Part shown: positions 8,489 through 16,694 of the stretch, piece by piece
How the letters are laid out: each line of letters starts with the position of its first letter
Numbering within the stretch: the first letter of the stretch is position 1
Source of the DNA: Sporomusa acidovorans
GTDB lineage: Bacteria > Bacillota > Negativicutes > Sporomusales > Sporomusaceae
DNA: 41,193 bases
NCBI RefSeq assembly: GCF_900101845.1
Contig: NZ_FNAM01000046.1
Location: 1-41,193, forward strand
Direction: 5' to 3'
Made by a program: the position numbers and the translations under genes
Notes under the pieces: generated by a model
Database searches by the model: none
Seen by the model: only the letters and a program-made list of their open reading frames with translations
What the model was told of the DNA's origin: nothing

Positions 8489-9823
8489 TTACTCAATATT
8501 AATCGGCTTACGGGTCATAGTAGCTGATATAAGCGCACCAATAATAATAAGCACCCCGGCCAATAAAAACGCACTGTCAAAACTCCCTGTTGTCTTTACA
8601 ATATATCCGGTAACAACAGGTGCCATTGATCCAAAAAGATTACCCCCGAGGAGTAAAATGCCGAAGGCGCTGCCGGCAACAGCGGGATTCGCAACGAGGT
8701 CGTTAGTAAGTGTCATATTTAAGCCAATCGTAGATGCGAGGAATGTTTTCACCAAAGTTATGATGATAAAAATTACAATTGGACTGTCCACCATGGTTGT
8801 AAATATGAATATACTGGACAATGCCATAAACGTGATAACCATAATGCGCCGACGCCCCTGCAATACTTTTTCCGGCGTTAAAAGCGTATCACTTAATTTA
8901 CATACCGCGATACCTAGAACCCAGGCGGTAACAAAAGCAAAAGCACTAAATAAGCTTGCTTTCATTAACTCCATGTGTCGTACCTGCATTAGATAGGACG
9001 GCAGCCATGTAAGTATTAAATATTGAGTATACATAATGCAACCATGAGAGAGGGCTAATCCCCACGTAGTTTTTTGTTTAAGCAGTTGCAATATAACGGT
9101 AATACTAACGCCTTTTTCTTCACCGATTTTTTCGCTATCCGTATTTTCAGCGATATATTTGCGTTCGTCAGCAGACACCCAGGCACATTCTTGCGGATTA
9201 TTACGGAAGTATTTCAACCAAAAGAATAACCATACAAACCCAATTGCACCTGTAATGACAAAAGCTACCCTCCAGCCCGCTTCGGTAAGTAACCAAGCAA
9301 TCAATGGCATACCTATAGCCGGACCTGCTTCAGCCCCTGAGCGAGCCAACGCAGTCGCTAAACCACGCTCTTGAATTGTAAACCATTGCCGAACCACCTT
9401 ACTGCCCGCAGGCATTGTTGCCGATTCACCCGCTCCCAATGCCAGCCTTGATGACACCATCGTCACAAAATTGTTTGCCATACCGGTCAACATGGCTGCA
9501 ACCGACCAAAATGCCACGGCCAGAGCGTTTATTTTTCTCGGACGCAACTTATCGGTAAGCCATCCCACAGGGACCAAACAAAATGCATAGCTCCACAGAA
9601 AAGCCGACAGTACAATGCCCATAGTACCTGCATCCCAGCCAAATTCTTTAGAAATTACCGGCGCGGCAACAGACATGCTGACCCGATCAATATAATTAAT
9701 AAGCGAAGCAAAAAATAATAAAGCCATAATAAAGAACCTTTTGCCACGCCACAATGATGTTACTGTTTTATTCCCAGGTTCAACTCCCGTAGTTTTCACC
9801 GTATTCTCAACAGGTGTACTCAT
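8489..9823 (-). CDS. MFS transporter, anion:cation symporter type
   Basis: A 444-residue major facilitator with 12 predicted membrane segments and a hydrophilic N-terminus. The first segments read LINYIDRVSMSVAAPVISKEFGWDAGTMGIVLSAF-like, characteristic of the ACS family (hexuronate, galactonate, glucarate and phthalate carriers); GAGESATMPAG in the fourth/fifth helix supports this. The start is placed at the ATG at 9823 because GGAGG lies 6 bp upstream; the ATG at 9829 touches it. It lies 29 bp after the secreted lactonase, so the two are likely co-transcribed. Together they suggest an organic acid or sugar acid that is delactonised outside and then imported. Confidence 0.86.
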   Translation of the reverse strand: MSTPVENTVKTTGVEPGNKTVTSLWRGKRFFIMALLFFASLINYIDRVSMSVAAPVISKEFGWDAGTMGIVLSAFLWSYAFCLVPVGWLTDKLRPRKINALAVAFWSVAAMLTGMANNFVTMVSSRLALGAGESATMPAGSKVVRQWFTIQERGLATALARSGAEAGPAIGMPLIAWLLTEAGWRVAFVITGAIGFVWLFFWLKYFRNNPQECAWVSADERKYIAENTDSEKIGEEKGVSITVILQLLKQKTTWGLALSHGCIMYTQYLILTWLPSYLMQVRHMELMKASLFSAFAFVTAWVLGIAVCKLSDTLLTPEKVLQGRRRIMVITFMALSSIFIFTTMVDSPIVIFIIITLVKTFLASTIGLNMTLTNDLVANPAVAGSAFGILLLGGNLFGSMAPVVTGYIVKTTGSFDSAFLLAGVLIIIGALISATMTRKPINIE

Positions 9824-9852
9824 CTTCATCCTCCTAATTCATTATTATGTAG

Positions 9853-11109
9853 CTACTTTATTTCAATTAGATCCATCCACAAAAGCCATTTACTGCCAGC
9901 ATTCACGTCATATTGACGCACAAAAGCGAGCTTTCCGTCATCGCCAATCCGGAACACTGACAAATTTGCCGGAACAGTTTTTAAGGTATCGCCAGTCTTT
10001 ACCTGCATTGTTTTTTGATTTGCGGCAACAAGCAATTTTCCGCTTGGATCAATGGCGAAAGTTCGTGCCTCGATTCCTCCACAGTCAATATGTTGAATCA
10101 GGGTAGGCTCACCGCTTGTTTCATCCAGTTTAAATACTGCGATATTATTTTCACCGCCTGCCCAAATCACCGCCTGTCCATTTTCTTTGATCGTGCCGTC
10201 AGCCCGGTTCGTAACATACAAATACTTTCCGTTCGGATGGATCTTAACTACGCCACCCTTTTGCCGCTCTTTATGTACGTATTCAAGATTATTCAACGTT
10301 TCTTTCTGATAAAGTGGTTCTTTGCTCAATATTCCGTCTTTAAGCGTGTGCATCTGCAGTTTACTGCCGCGTTCCATAGCAACATAAACCCAAGGCTTTG
10401 TCGGATGAAAAGCTAAATGACGCGGACCCAGTTCCTGTTCATAGTAAGTTTTATCCACCTGGGTTAGCACTCCATCGCTAAAACTAAAGGTCGTTCGACT
10501 ACCAATATCTGCAGGTCTGGATTGTACAGCCTCGTTCCCCCTGCCAAGCGCAATCACAGTATTATTCGTTGACGTCACCATTACCTGATGGGTAAATATA
10601 CCGCCGTCAGGTTTTTGGGGTTGAGGCACCTCTTCTCCGATGGCACCGTCTCTCAATATCCGGTATACACGCACCGTCCCACTTTGGTTAAAGGCCACTA
10701 AGGCATAGTTACCGGATTTATCTACAGTGATATGAATCGGGCGCTCGGGCAGGATAACCGGTTCACCATACGCTTGAAGACCGCCATTGGTTTTATCTAT
10801 TTTGAACACACTCAGTAAGTGTGTATTGCCTGCTGCCCCCAGGGTGCCATTGCCAGCGTTACTGGAAACGACATACAGGTAATGTCCGTTAGGATGGAAT
10901 GCGGCGAACTGTACGTTAGCCGCTAATCGTATCGATCCTTTTTTCGTTAAGGTCGCGTTAGGCACATCCAATTCATAACGGGAAAGTTCTTCTCCCAAAC
11001 TGGTATACACGGCTATCTCACTTTGCATTTGTGCGGCTGCTGACACAAATGCAGGTTTTACAAACCACGATATACTCAAAATTAGCACGAAAACTGCAAA
11101 TAATTTCAT
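9853..11109 (-). CDS. secreted beta-propeller lactonase-family protein
   Basis: A 418-residue protein with a Sec signal peptide (about residues 1-25, ending VSAAAQ) followed by a seven-bladed propeller of the lactonase family (6-phosphogluconolactonase/muconate-cycloisomerase-like). Repeating blades show FHPNGHYLYVVS, IHPNGKYLYVTN and AIDPSGKLLVAANQ. ATG at 11109 follows AAGGAGGTAAC. Members hydrolyse sugar lactones or are of unknown function. Export implies periplasmic or cell-surface action, so it may open a lactone before uptake by the MFS carrier. It is the first gene of the cluster, facing the LysR gene. Enzymatic activity is inferred from the fold only. Confidence 0.84.
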   Translation of the reverse strand: MKLFAVFVLILSISWFVKPAFVSAAAQMQSEIAVYTSLGEELSRYELDVPNATLTKKGSIRLAANVQFAAFHPNGHYLYVVSSNAGNGTLGAAGNTHLLSVFKIDKTNGGLQAYGEPVILPERPIHITVDKSGNYALVAFNQSGTVRVYRILRDGAIGEEVPQPQKPDGGIFTHQVMVTSTNNTVIALGRGNEAVQSRPADIGSRTTFSFSDGVLTQVDKTYYEQELGPRHLAFHPTKPWVYVAMERGSKLQMHTLKDGILSKEPLYQKETLNNLEYVHKERQKGGVVKIHPNGKYLYVTNRADGTIKENGQAVIWAGGENNIAVFKLDETSGEPTLIQHIDCGGIEARTFAIDPSGKLLVAANQKTMQVKTGDTLKTVPANLSVFRIGDDGKLAFVRQYDVNAGSKWLLWMDLIEIK

Positions 11110-11590
11110 TATCGGGTTACCTCCTTAACCACAAATGGTATATAAAATTTCAGCTAACCGTTTTAGAATCACTATAAAAAGATTTCAGATAGTTCTCTCT
11201 TTTTAGACACCTCCCCTTCAGCTTAATATTTAGACCCATCTTCTATATTGATTCTAAAATCCGGGATTGTTGGGCTTAATCACCTCCACATTTTTTTAAC
11301 GGGATACGCACATGCTGAACAGCGGAAATTATGTCTTACACCTCCTTCCTAATTTTCACTTTTTTGATTATACAGTCTATTTCTAATATTCATTTCCTGC
11401 CATGCTGTATCTGCCGCAATAATTTGCAATTAAATACTAGCAAATGTTCCGTCAATTGTCTCATATCAATACGTGATAGACCTCATCAGAAAATTAAATA
11501 ACATATAATTCGCACTATTTTGCACCCTTACAAAGCAGGAAATATTCTATTTTACCAGAATAATTTATTCGAGCCAATCGAAGTCGATTT
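11110..11590. promoter_or_regulatory. 481-bp divergent regulatory gap
   Basis: This gap separates the minus-strand lactonase cluster from the plus-strand LysR gene, where LysR regulators usually bind. On the minus strand an ATGGCAGGAAATGAA block resembles part of promoter site A (ATGGCAGGGCATGAA), followed 21 bp later by TATAAT (11367-11372), a candidate cluster promoter. Three GGAGGTG sequences (complements at 11208, 11281 and 11339) are not followed by usable start codons. No gene is seen. Confidence 0.4.
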
Positions 11591-12502
11591 ATGTTAATGA
11601 GGGAGGTTTCTGCAACGGAAGAACGTGATCTGCTTATCATAATTGCATTATATAAACATAAAAATATTACTAAAACAGCTCAATCTCTATTCTTGTCGCA
11701 ACCGGCACTTACTGCCCGCATACACCATATTGAGGAATATTTAAAGACTAAGCTCATATACCGTGGCAGTAAGGGTATACATTTTACTCCCGCAGGTGAC
11801 TACTTGGCCAAAAATGCCGAAAGATTACTGGCAGATCTCCGCAACGTCCAAGAAAATGTCTTAAATTTAGGCAATGGGGTAAAAGGTACATTGCGCATTG
11901 GCGCATCCATTTACGTTTCACGGTATATCCTGCCCCGCCTGCTTAGCCTTTTTCAGAATCAGTATCCTAAAGTAGACTTTAACGTCACTACAGTCCCCAG
12001 CCGGAATATCATTAATTTAATGCATAATCAGGATTTTCATGTTGGATTTACCCGCGGAGACTATGTCTGGAAATACGAGAAATATGAGCTATGCGAAGAA
12101 CGGATTTGTATTGTCTCAAAAAATGAGGTTAATCTAAGAAATCTTCCGCAACTGCCAAGAATCGATTATCGAACTGATTATTTAAATAGAATTACCCTTG
12201 AAAATTGGTGGAAAGAGAATTTTTCACAACCACCTACCATCAGCATGTCTGTTGATCAAATTGATATTTGCAAGGAAATGGTGATTAACGGTCTGGGTTA
12301 TGCAATTTTGCCAAACATTTCTTTGTGTAACGTTAATGACATATATAAAATGTATCTATATGATCAAGATAAAAAACCACTGTTTCGAAAGACATGGATG
12401 CTTTATCAGCAAGAAATGCTTGAAATAAAATTGGTCAGCGCCTTTGTAACTTTTGTTAAAAATACCAATTTTGATGATGCATTTTTTAATTCACAAATGT
12501 AG
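11591..12502 (+). CDS. LysR-family transcriptional regulator
   Basis: A 303-residue LysR-type regulator. Residues about 12-70 form the winged helix-turn-helix (ITKTAQSLFLSQPALTARIHHIEE), followed by the linker helix and a periplasmic-binding-like effector domain starting near GTLRIGASIYVSRYILPRLL. It is transcribed away from the catabolic cluster, the classic arrangement for a local activator responding to a pathway metabolite. The start is uncertain: ATGs at 11591 and 11597 both lack a strong ribosome binding site, and GAGGGAGG lies just inside the frame. It probably controls the cluster and may read the 23-bp spaced ATGAAA boxes (inference). Confidence 0.87.
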   Translation: MLMREVSATEERDLLIIIALYKHKNITKTAQSLFLSQPALTARIHHIEEYLKTKLIYRGSKGIHFTPAGDYLAKNAERLLADLRNVQENVLNLGNGVKGTLRIGASIYVSRYILPRLLSLFQNQYPKVDFNVTTVPSRNIINLMHNQDFHVGFTRGDYVWKYEKYELCEERICIVSKNEVNLRNLPQLPRIDYRTDYLNRITLENWWKENFSQPPTISMSVDQIDICKEMVINGLGYAILPNISLCNVNDIYKMYLYDQDKKPLFRKTWMLYQQEMLEIKLVSAFVTFVKNTNFDDAFFNSQM

Positions 12503-12516
12503 AATGTATAATAAAA

Positions 12517-12547
12517 AAGGTATCTGAGATAAAATCTCAGATACCTT
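12517..12547 (+). terminator. hairpin terminator of the LysR gene
   Basis: Perfect 14-bp stem (AAGGTATCTGAGAT and its complement) with a 3-base loop, 15 bp after the LysR stop. A-rich before and followed by a short T tract only. Immediately adjoins a second, longer inverted repeat. Confidence 0.6.
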
Positions 12548-12610
12548 CAGAATGTAGACAAATCCCGCCTTAGGCTGAATAGCCAAAAAGCGGGATTTGT
12601 CTACATTCTG
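12548..12610. repeat. 21-bp perfect inverted repeat with nested hairpin
   Basis: Arms 12548-12568 and 12590-12610 are perfect complements (beginning CAGAATGTAGACAAATC). The 21-base interior itself contains GGCT/AGCC arms (12573-12584). It lies between the convergent LysR gene and esterase gene, so it could serve as a bidirectional terminator, but it lacks a U tract and looks more like a REP/MITE-like palindromic unit. Confidence 0.65.
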
Positions 12611-12643
12611 AGCAAAGATACAAACCTCCTTACCCTTTTCGTA

Positions 12644-13625
12644 TTATTTTAAGTGTTTATCAAAGAAATCAACTACTATTTGCATTACTTCAGGCTGATT
12701 CCAATAAACACCGCCATGCTGCGCACCTTTGACAATATAACGGGTGGTTTCAATGCCGTGAGCTATCAGCGCCTGATGCAAAAGTTCCGTTTGGCTGGGA
12801 GATACGACAGTATCCTTTGTCGCCGTGCATCAAAAGAAACGGCGCAGTTTTGTCTGAGATATAATTTATGGGATTTGCCGCTTTGGCTTTTTCGGGATCA
12901 ACTAAAATACCACCGTCTTGGCCGCCGAAAACCGGGCTGCCGTTTACCCACAACGCTTCTGTCGCGCCGGGAGATCTATGCGCTTGCTGTACTTTTTCGG
13001 AATAATCTGCACCAACTCTTGTCAAATCAGATAAACCATAAAAGTCAACCGCCGCCTGTACATCACTGCTTTGGTTTAAATATTCGCCTTTATCAAATTG
13101 TTTGGTGCCGTTGGTAGTACCTGCCATAGCAGATAAATACCCGCCTGCAGAAGTACCCATAACACCGATTTTTTCCGGATTGATATTAAATTTGTCAGCA
13201 TGTGCCCTAAGGTAGCGAATAGCTGCCTTTACATCTTCAAGCGGTTGAGGAAAAGTTGCGGTCGGCGCAACACGGTAGGTAATACTTGCTACTACATAGC
13301 CGGCATTGGCTATATCCATGCGCTGCTGTATGTAATTGTCTTTATTGGCATTGATAAAACCGCCGCCTGTTACAAAAATGATTGCCGGCATTTTTTCATT
13401 TCTCTCCGGCTTTAACACATCCATCCCCATTGCCACATTATCATAACCCCGGCTGGGTACCTGCTCATAAATGACATTAGATATAAGCCTGACTGTTGGT
13501 TTTGTAATAGGAAAATCCAGAGTTTTACTGTCTGCATTGCGATCTGCGGCTGAAGCGCTGCCGACTAAGCCGGTCATCAATAACCCTGTCATAGTTAGAA
13601 TACCTATTGACTTTTTGAGAATCAT
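12644..13625 (-). pseudogene. alpha/beta-hydrolase (esterase/lipase), frameshifted
   Basis: An exported alpha/beta-hydrolase of the carboxylesterase (BD-FAE-like) type. Signal peptide at residues 1-26, an oxyanion-like segment FVTGGGFI, nucleophile Ser in GTSAGGYLS, and the acid-residue region MHGDK. As read, the frame runs off after MHGDK and ends early at 12750. Removing one base near 12814-12815 (a GG/CC pair) restores a good tail, MHGDKDTVVSPSQTELLH then GAQHGGVYWNQPEV, which contains the catalytic His, and ends at 12644. So it is either a recent pseudogene or a single-base sequencing error. ATG at 13625 follows AAGGGGAAC. Substrate unknown; a short-chain acyl or carbohydrate ester is likely. 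Confidence 0.75.
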
Positions 13626-13659
13626 TTTTGTTCCCCTTCTTTTTTAGTAATACTGCCAG

Positions 13660-13830
13660 TTAGTTTTTTCTTGTTGTATAACCTTCAGGAAGCTGGCTTG
13701 GAGCACAGCTGATTACTTCATCATTATTGTCAGCGCCGCATTCTTCAGTAAACGTAATGAAAGTCACTTGCAATTTCCATTTAAACTTATCAGTATGACC
13801 CTTAGAAGCCCAAACAATAGTTTTTATACT
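13660..13830 (-). pseudogene. unidentified C-terminal gene fragment
   Basis: The minus strand reads through about 54 protein-like residues (KTIVWASKGHTDKFKW then LQVTFITFTEECGADNNDE and CAPSQLPEGYTTRKN) and ends at TAA 13660-13662. There is no start codon or ribosome binding site, and the fragment begins at the end of the M20 gene, overlapping its stop in another frame. It looks like the tail of a gene lost by deletion. I do not recognise the family. Confidence 0.4.
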
Positions 13831-15017
13831 TGTGATTTAACCACATAGCCAACCAACAGAGCTGCGTCAACCCATAAACATTCATCATCTACATTAAATT
13901 TAGGATGATGTTGACTCTCAGTTATTCCTTTTTCTTCATTGCGCACTCCAAAATCAAAATATACCCCTGGAACTTTCTCCAAATAATAACTAAAATCCTC
14001 CGAAGGCATCTTTTGGGGTGATTCTTTAAAATTCTTTTCACCTACTAATTCACTAGCCACATTTTTCATTATATCAGCTTGCACCGCATCATTTACTAAT
14101 ACAGGCGCGATTACTGTATAAGTCATCTCAAATGTACAACGCATAGCTTCCGTTATTCCTTTAACAATACGGTAAATCCTTTCTTTCATAGAACGATTTA
14201 CTTCCGGACTTAGGGTACGAACGGTAATATCCATTACTGCAGTATTGGGAATAACATTAGCCCTTTTACCGGCCTCAAAATGTCCAACTGTTACTACTGC
14301 TGGTTCAAACGGTGTAATTTCGCGGCTAACAATTGTTTGTAGCGTACTAATAATGGTTGCTCCGGCCACAATAGGGTCAATGGAAGCTTGCGGCATTGCA
14401 CCATGCCCACCCACACCAGTAATTTTTATCGATACGGTAGATGAAGATGCTAACGCCGCACCTGCCCGGCACCTGACTATTCCTGTATGGATGGTAGAAT
14501 CAGTATGCGCGCCGGCAATCATATCCACGCCATCAAGTACCCCTTCAGCGATCATTGCTTTTGCACCGCCGCCTTCTTCAGCAGGTTGAAAAATTAACCT
14601 TATGCTTCCGGAAAGTTGATTTTTTAGCTGCATTAAAATTTGGGCGGCACCAAGCAATCCGGCAGTATGTGCATCATGTCCACATGCATGCGATATGCCT
14701 TCAACAGTCGATTTATATGAAATTTCATTTTCTTCCTGTATTGGCAGTGCGTCCATATCAGCACGTAATGCTACTACTTTCCCAGGCTTTCCAGTATCTA
14801 AGTCTGCTACAACACCTGACTGGGTACCGCCAAAACCAACTTTAATCTTCTCATATCCCATTTCATGTAATAGTTTGGCAATTTTAGCAGTTGTTTGTAC
14901 TTCCTCCCATTTTAATTCAGGATGAGCATGAAAATCATGCCTCCATTCTGTCATTTGAGCTGACAAAGCTTTTGCCATCTCACCTATAGCAGGCATAGAA
15001 ATTACTGGTTTCGACAT
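13824..15017 (-). CDS. M20-family amidohydrolase (N-acyl amino acid / aminobenzoyl-glutamate type)
   Basis: A 397-residue zinc amidohydrolase of peptidase family M20D (hippurate hydrolase/AbgA-B-like), which removes acyl groups from amino acids. Metal-site motifs: ACGHDAHTAGLLGAA, QPAEEGGGAKAMI, the His of GAHTDS and the C-terminal HHPKF. The dimerisation domain begins near STVSIKITGVGGHGAMP. Start chosen at 15017 (MSKPVIS) with GAGGAG 8 bp upstream; the frame extends to 15044 without such a site. Directly upstream lies a truncated AbgT transporter, the usual partner in aminobenzoyl-glutamate uptake and cleavage. With the transporter broken, the enzyme may now act on intracellular substrates. 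Confidence 0.87.
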   Translation of the reverse strand: MSKPVISMPAIGEMAKALSAQMTEWRHDFHAHPELKWEEVQTTAKIAKLLHEMGYEKIKVGFGGTQSGVVADLDTGKPGKVVALRADMDALPIQEENEISYKSTVEGISHACGHDAHTAGLLGAAQILMQLKNQLSGSIRLIFQPAEEGGGAKAMIAEGVLDGVDMIAGAHTDSTIHTGIVRCRAGAALASSSTVSIKITGVGGHGAMPQASIDPIVAGATIISTLQTIVSREITPFEPAVVTVGHFEAGKRANVIPNTAVMDITVRTLSPEVNRSMKERIYRIVKGITEAMRCTFEMTYTVIAPVLVNDAVQADIMKNVASELVGEKNFKESPQKMPSEDFSYYLEKVPGVYFDFGVRNEEKGITESQHHPKFNVDDECLWVDAALLVGYVVKSQV

Positions 15018-15315
15018 TGGAATTCTCCTCGTAATATTTTTCATTTTTATTACTGATTGTATCGGTAATAATGGTTGTGATCGCCGTCAATAGCACCACT
15101 GAACAAACCATGAAAAACCAGTTATCTACTGGACTGACAACTAAGTTTTTATCAACGATTTGCGCTGCAGAAGTGCTAAGACCCGCCAGGATAACATCCA
15201 TACCAACAATAATCAGATTAGCCGAATATCCCCCACCTACACCAGCCATAGCCGCCGCTAGACCGGCCAAAGGATGTCTCCCTACAGAATAAAAGACCAG
15301 AGCACCGAGAGGTGA
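14980..15315 (-). pseudogene. AbgT-family transporter fragment
   Basis: Roughly 90 residues match the middle of E. coli AbgT (p-aminobenzoyl-glutamate transporter): SPLGALVFYSVGRHPLAGLA, GGYSANLIIVGMDVILAGLS and VSPVDNWFFMVCSVVLLT correspond in order. The N-terminal part and everything after the ITDTIS segment are missing, and the residual frame runs into the start of the M20 gene. An internal deletion on both sides is the simplest reading. It cannot encode a working carrier. Confidence 0.75.
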
Positions 15316-15420
15316 ATATCCTGGAAAATCTCATTGCTATTTTAAACACCCACATTATAATGGAAAGGTGATTTTTTTGTATAACTTTCGTTTCCGCACC
15401 GCGTAGCGGGTGGTTTTTTG

Positions 15421-15445
15421 TGGAGCACAAAAGGCTCGTGCTCCA
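15421..15445. repeat. hairpin TGGAGCAC / GTGCTCCA
   Basis: Perfect 8-bp arms around a 9-base loop, next to a second GC-rich imperfect hairpin at about 15395-15411 followed by six T. Similar subterminal palindromes occur in IS200/IS605-type elements, but no transposase remains, so the origin is open. Confidence 0.45.
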
Positions 15446-15467
15446 CTGGCTAAAGCCTATAATGGAA

Positions 15468-15489
15468 AAAACGCCCAGGTGGGCGTTTT
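15468..15489. terminator. bidirectional Rho-independent terminator
   Basis: Arms AAAACGCCCA and TGGGCGTTTT flank a 2-base centre (in practice a tight GC-rich hairpin), with A's before and T's after, so it can end transcripts from either side. It lies directly after the stop of the Cys-rich small gene (15496). Confidence 0.75.
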
Positions 15490-15495
15490 AGAAAG

Positions 15496-15669
15496 TTAAT
15501 CACACCAATCATGCTTGCACTTTTTGTGACATTTTGGACATTCGCATTCATCTTCAAACCAATGGTCACATTTAGGGCATTTTTCACACTTTAATTTACA
15601 TTCCCAGTGACACTTAGGACACTCATGATGATGTTCATGACCACATATTGAACATTTTACATAATTCAT
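15496..15669 (-). CDS. 57-residue Cys/His-rich putative zinc-binding protein
   Basis: Short gene below usual length cut-offs. The ATG at 15667-15669 follows GAGGGGGG and the frame ends with TAA at 15496-15498. The product begins MNYVKCSICGHEHHHECPKC and has 13 Cys in 57 residues, arranged as repeated CxxC/CxxxC pairs (CSIC, CPKC, CEKCPKC, CECPKC), plus six His and three aromatic-acid segments (WFEDE). This is a zinc-ribbon-like or metal-storage composition with no other domain. There is no leader, so it is cytoplasmic. A terminator follows at once and no operon partner is visible. Good coding signals despite the size; function unknown, with metal binding or an RNA/protein adaptor possible. 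Confidence 0.72.
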   Translation of the reverse strand: MNYVKCSICGHEHHHECPKCHWECKLKCEKCPKCDHWFEDECECPKCHKKCKHDWCD

Positions 15670-15881
15670 TTTATCCCCCCTCTCTTTCTAGACTAATATA
15701 TAATATGTTAACTAAATAAAAATGTCCCGCTGCAAAAAAAAAAAACTCCGTAAGGATTTTCCTCAGCAGAGTGGTATCGAATATAGACGCAGATATGGAA
15801 TGCAAAGGTGAGTTTCTCCGACTCACCACATTCTTTAAAATTTAATTATCCATTACTATATTTATTTTTAAAGATGCACAA

Positions 15882-15917
15882 AACTTCTGCCAAATTCCTA
15901 AAAATTTGGCAGAAGTT
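15882..15917 (+). terminator. 14-bp perfect hairpin, possible terminator
   Basis: Arms AACTTCTGCCAAAT and its complement around an 8-base loop, followed by CTATTTTTC on the plus strand. No plus-strand gene lies upstream, so it may belong to a lost gene or element. Confidence 0.5.
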
Positions 15918-16206
15918 CTATTTTTCGTCATACTAATGCTGCGGTTCTGAAAAATGCAGACCAGCAAGGGAAAATTAGAAACAGCACATTGTTTCAAAAG
16001 TATTAAATCTGCCATGAAACAAAGAACAGCCATGACAATGATTGACACAGCAGAACTGATGAAAGCTTATGCCAAGCCCAGAAGCCAATCAGGACCATTC
16101 AACGATTTTCGGAATATCTAGTCACTGCTGTTTGTAGATATAATTCTTAATAATTTCAAAATGCAGAATGAAAATAATTAGGGAGTTATCTAAGATAAAG
16201 TCAGGA

Positions 16207-16365
16207 CCACCCGTAGAACGGGTGGCTTGATTACACCCTATAAGGGCTGAGTACTAGCTGAGTCTCAAGACTCATTGAAAAAGTCCGCCAACCGCATAAC
16301 CTTCTCAGTCTGCCCCTAAAGGGGCTTTTTTCATGACTTTTTCACGGGCTCACCCGTAAACGGGT
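16207..16365 (+). other. palindrome cassette; candidate structured RNA or IS200/IS605-type end
   Basis: Within 160 bp: CCACCCGT/ACGGGTGG (16207-16225); TGAGTCT/AGACTCA (16259-16274); a 10-bp long-range pair TGAAAAAGTC (16276-16285) with GACTTTTTCA (16335-16344); inside it GCCCC/GGGGC followed by six T (16312-16331), a classic terminator; and ACCCGT/ACGGGT (16352-16365). The terminator at the end suggests a plus-strand transcript. The ACCCGT..ACGGGT hairpins resemble subterminal palindromes of IS200/IS605 elements. No transposase is present. Confidence 0.5.
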
Positions 16366-16660
16366 CTGTTAATTCCTTCAAACTTAATTAATCGGCAATT
16401 ATATCTTCTTGTAACTGCTCTCGGACTCAATTCTTCATGAAAGTTCTCCACGAAGACGGGCTAACTCAGCATGACTCTCCATGTAGTACCACCGTACAGT
16501 CTTTCCACACTGTACTGCATGAAGCTTACCTTCTGTAGCCATCTGTCTCACAACGATGCTGTTCGGTGTATGGGATTCAGTGGTAAGCAGGACTCATCAA
16601 TGGCGAGAACAGTTCCGCGATCCAATATTGATTTAGTCGTTGCTCCTGATTCAACAACGG

Positions 16661-16686
16661 GGAGGTAAGATTTTTACCTCCTTTTT
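16661..16686 (+). terminator. Rho-independent terminator
   Basis: GGAGGTAA and TTACCTCC arms around GATTT, followed by TTTTT. It points along the plus strand and stops transcription running towards the convergent DUF1657 gene. Confidence 0.75.
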
Positions 16687-16694
16687 CGGCGTTG

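Larger units (their letters stand above)
15670..16694. other. 1-kb gap rich in palindromes, no clear gene
   Basis: No convincing coding sequence. It contains a 7-bp hairpin GGTGAGT/ACTCACC (15807-15827), a 14-bp perfect hairpin (15882-15917), a dense group of palindromes at 16205-16365 and a terminator at 16661-16686. A minus-strand frame of about 35 codons (ATG near 16552, MATEGKLHAVQCGKTVRWYY) is protein-like but lacks a ribosome binding site. The stretch could be the remains of one or more insertion elements. Confidence 0.45.

Noticed and set aside
8436..8996. 186-codon plus-strand frame
   Set aside because: Antisense to the MFS gene; length is a by-product of that gene's codon pattern.
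11205..11345. Leader-peptide genes after three GGAGGTG sites
   Set aside because: None is followed by a start codon at suitable spacing with more than a few codons.
12653..13117. 154-codon plus-strand frame
   Set aside because: Antisense to the esterase, whose conserved motifs are unmistakable.
15842..16048. 68-codon minus-strand frame
   Set aside because: It runs through a perfect hairpin, lacks a ribosome binding site and resembles nothing; more likely non-coding.
16446..16554. 35-codon minus-strand frame (MATEGKLHAVQCGKTVRWYY)
   Set aside because: Composition is protein-like but there is no ribosome binding site or recognisable family; kept only as a note within the gap entry.
16471..16668. 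65-codon plus-strand frame ending at the terminator
   Set aside because: No ribosome binding site; low-complexity product; overlaps possible element remains.
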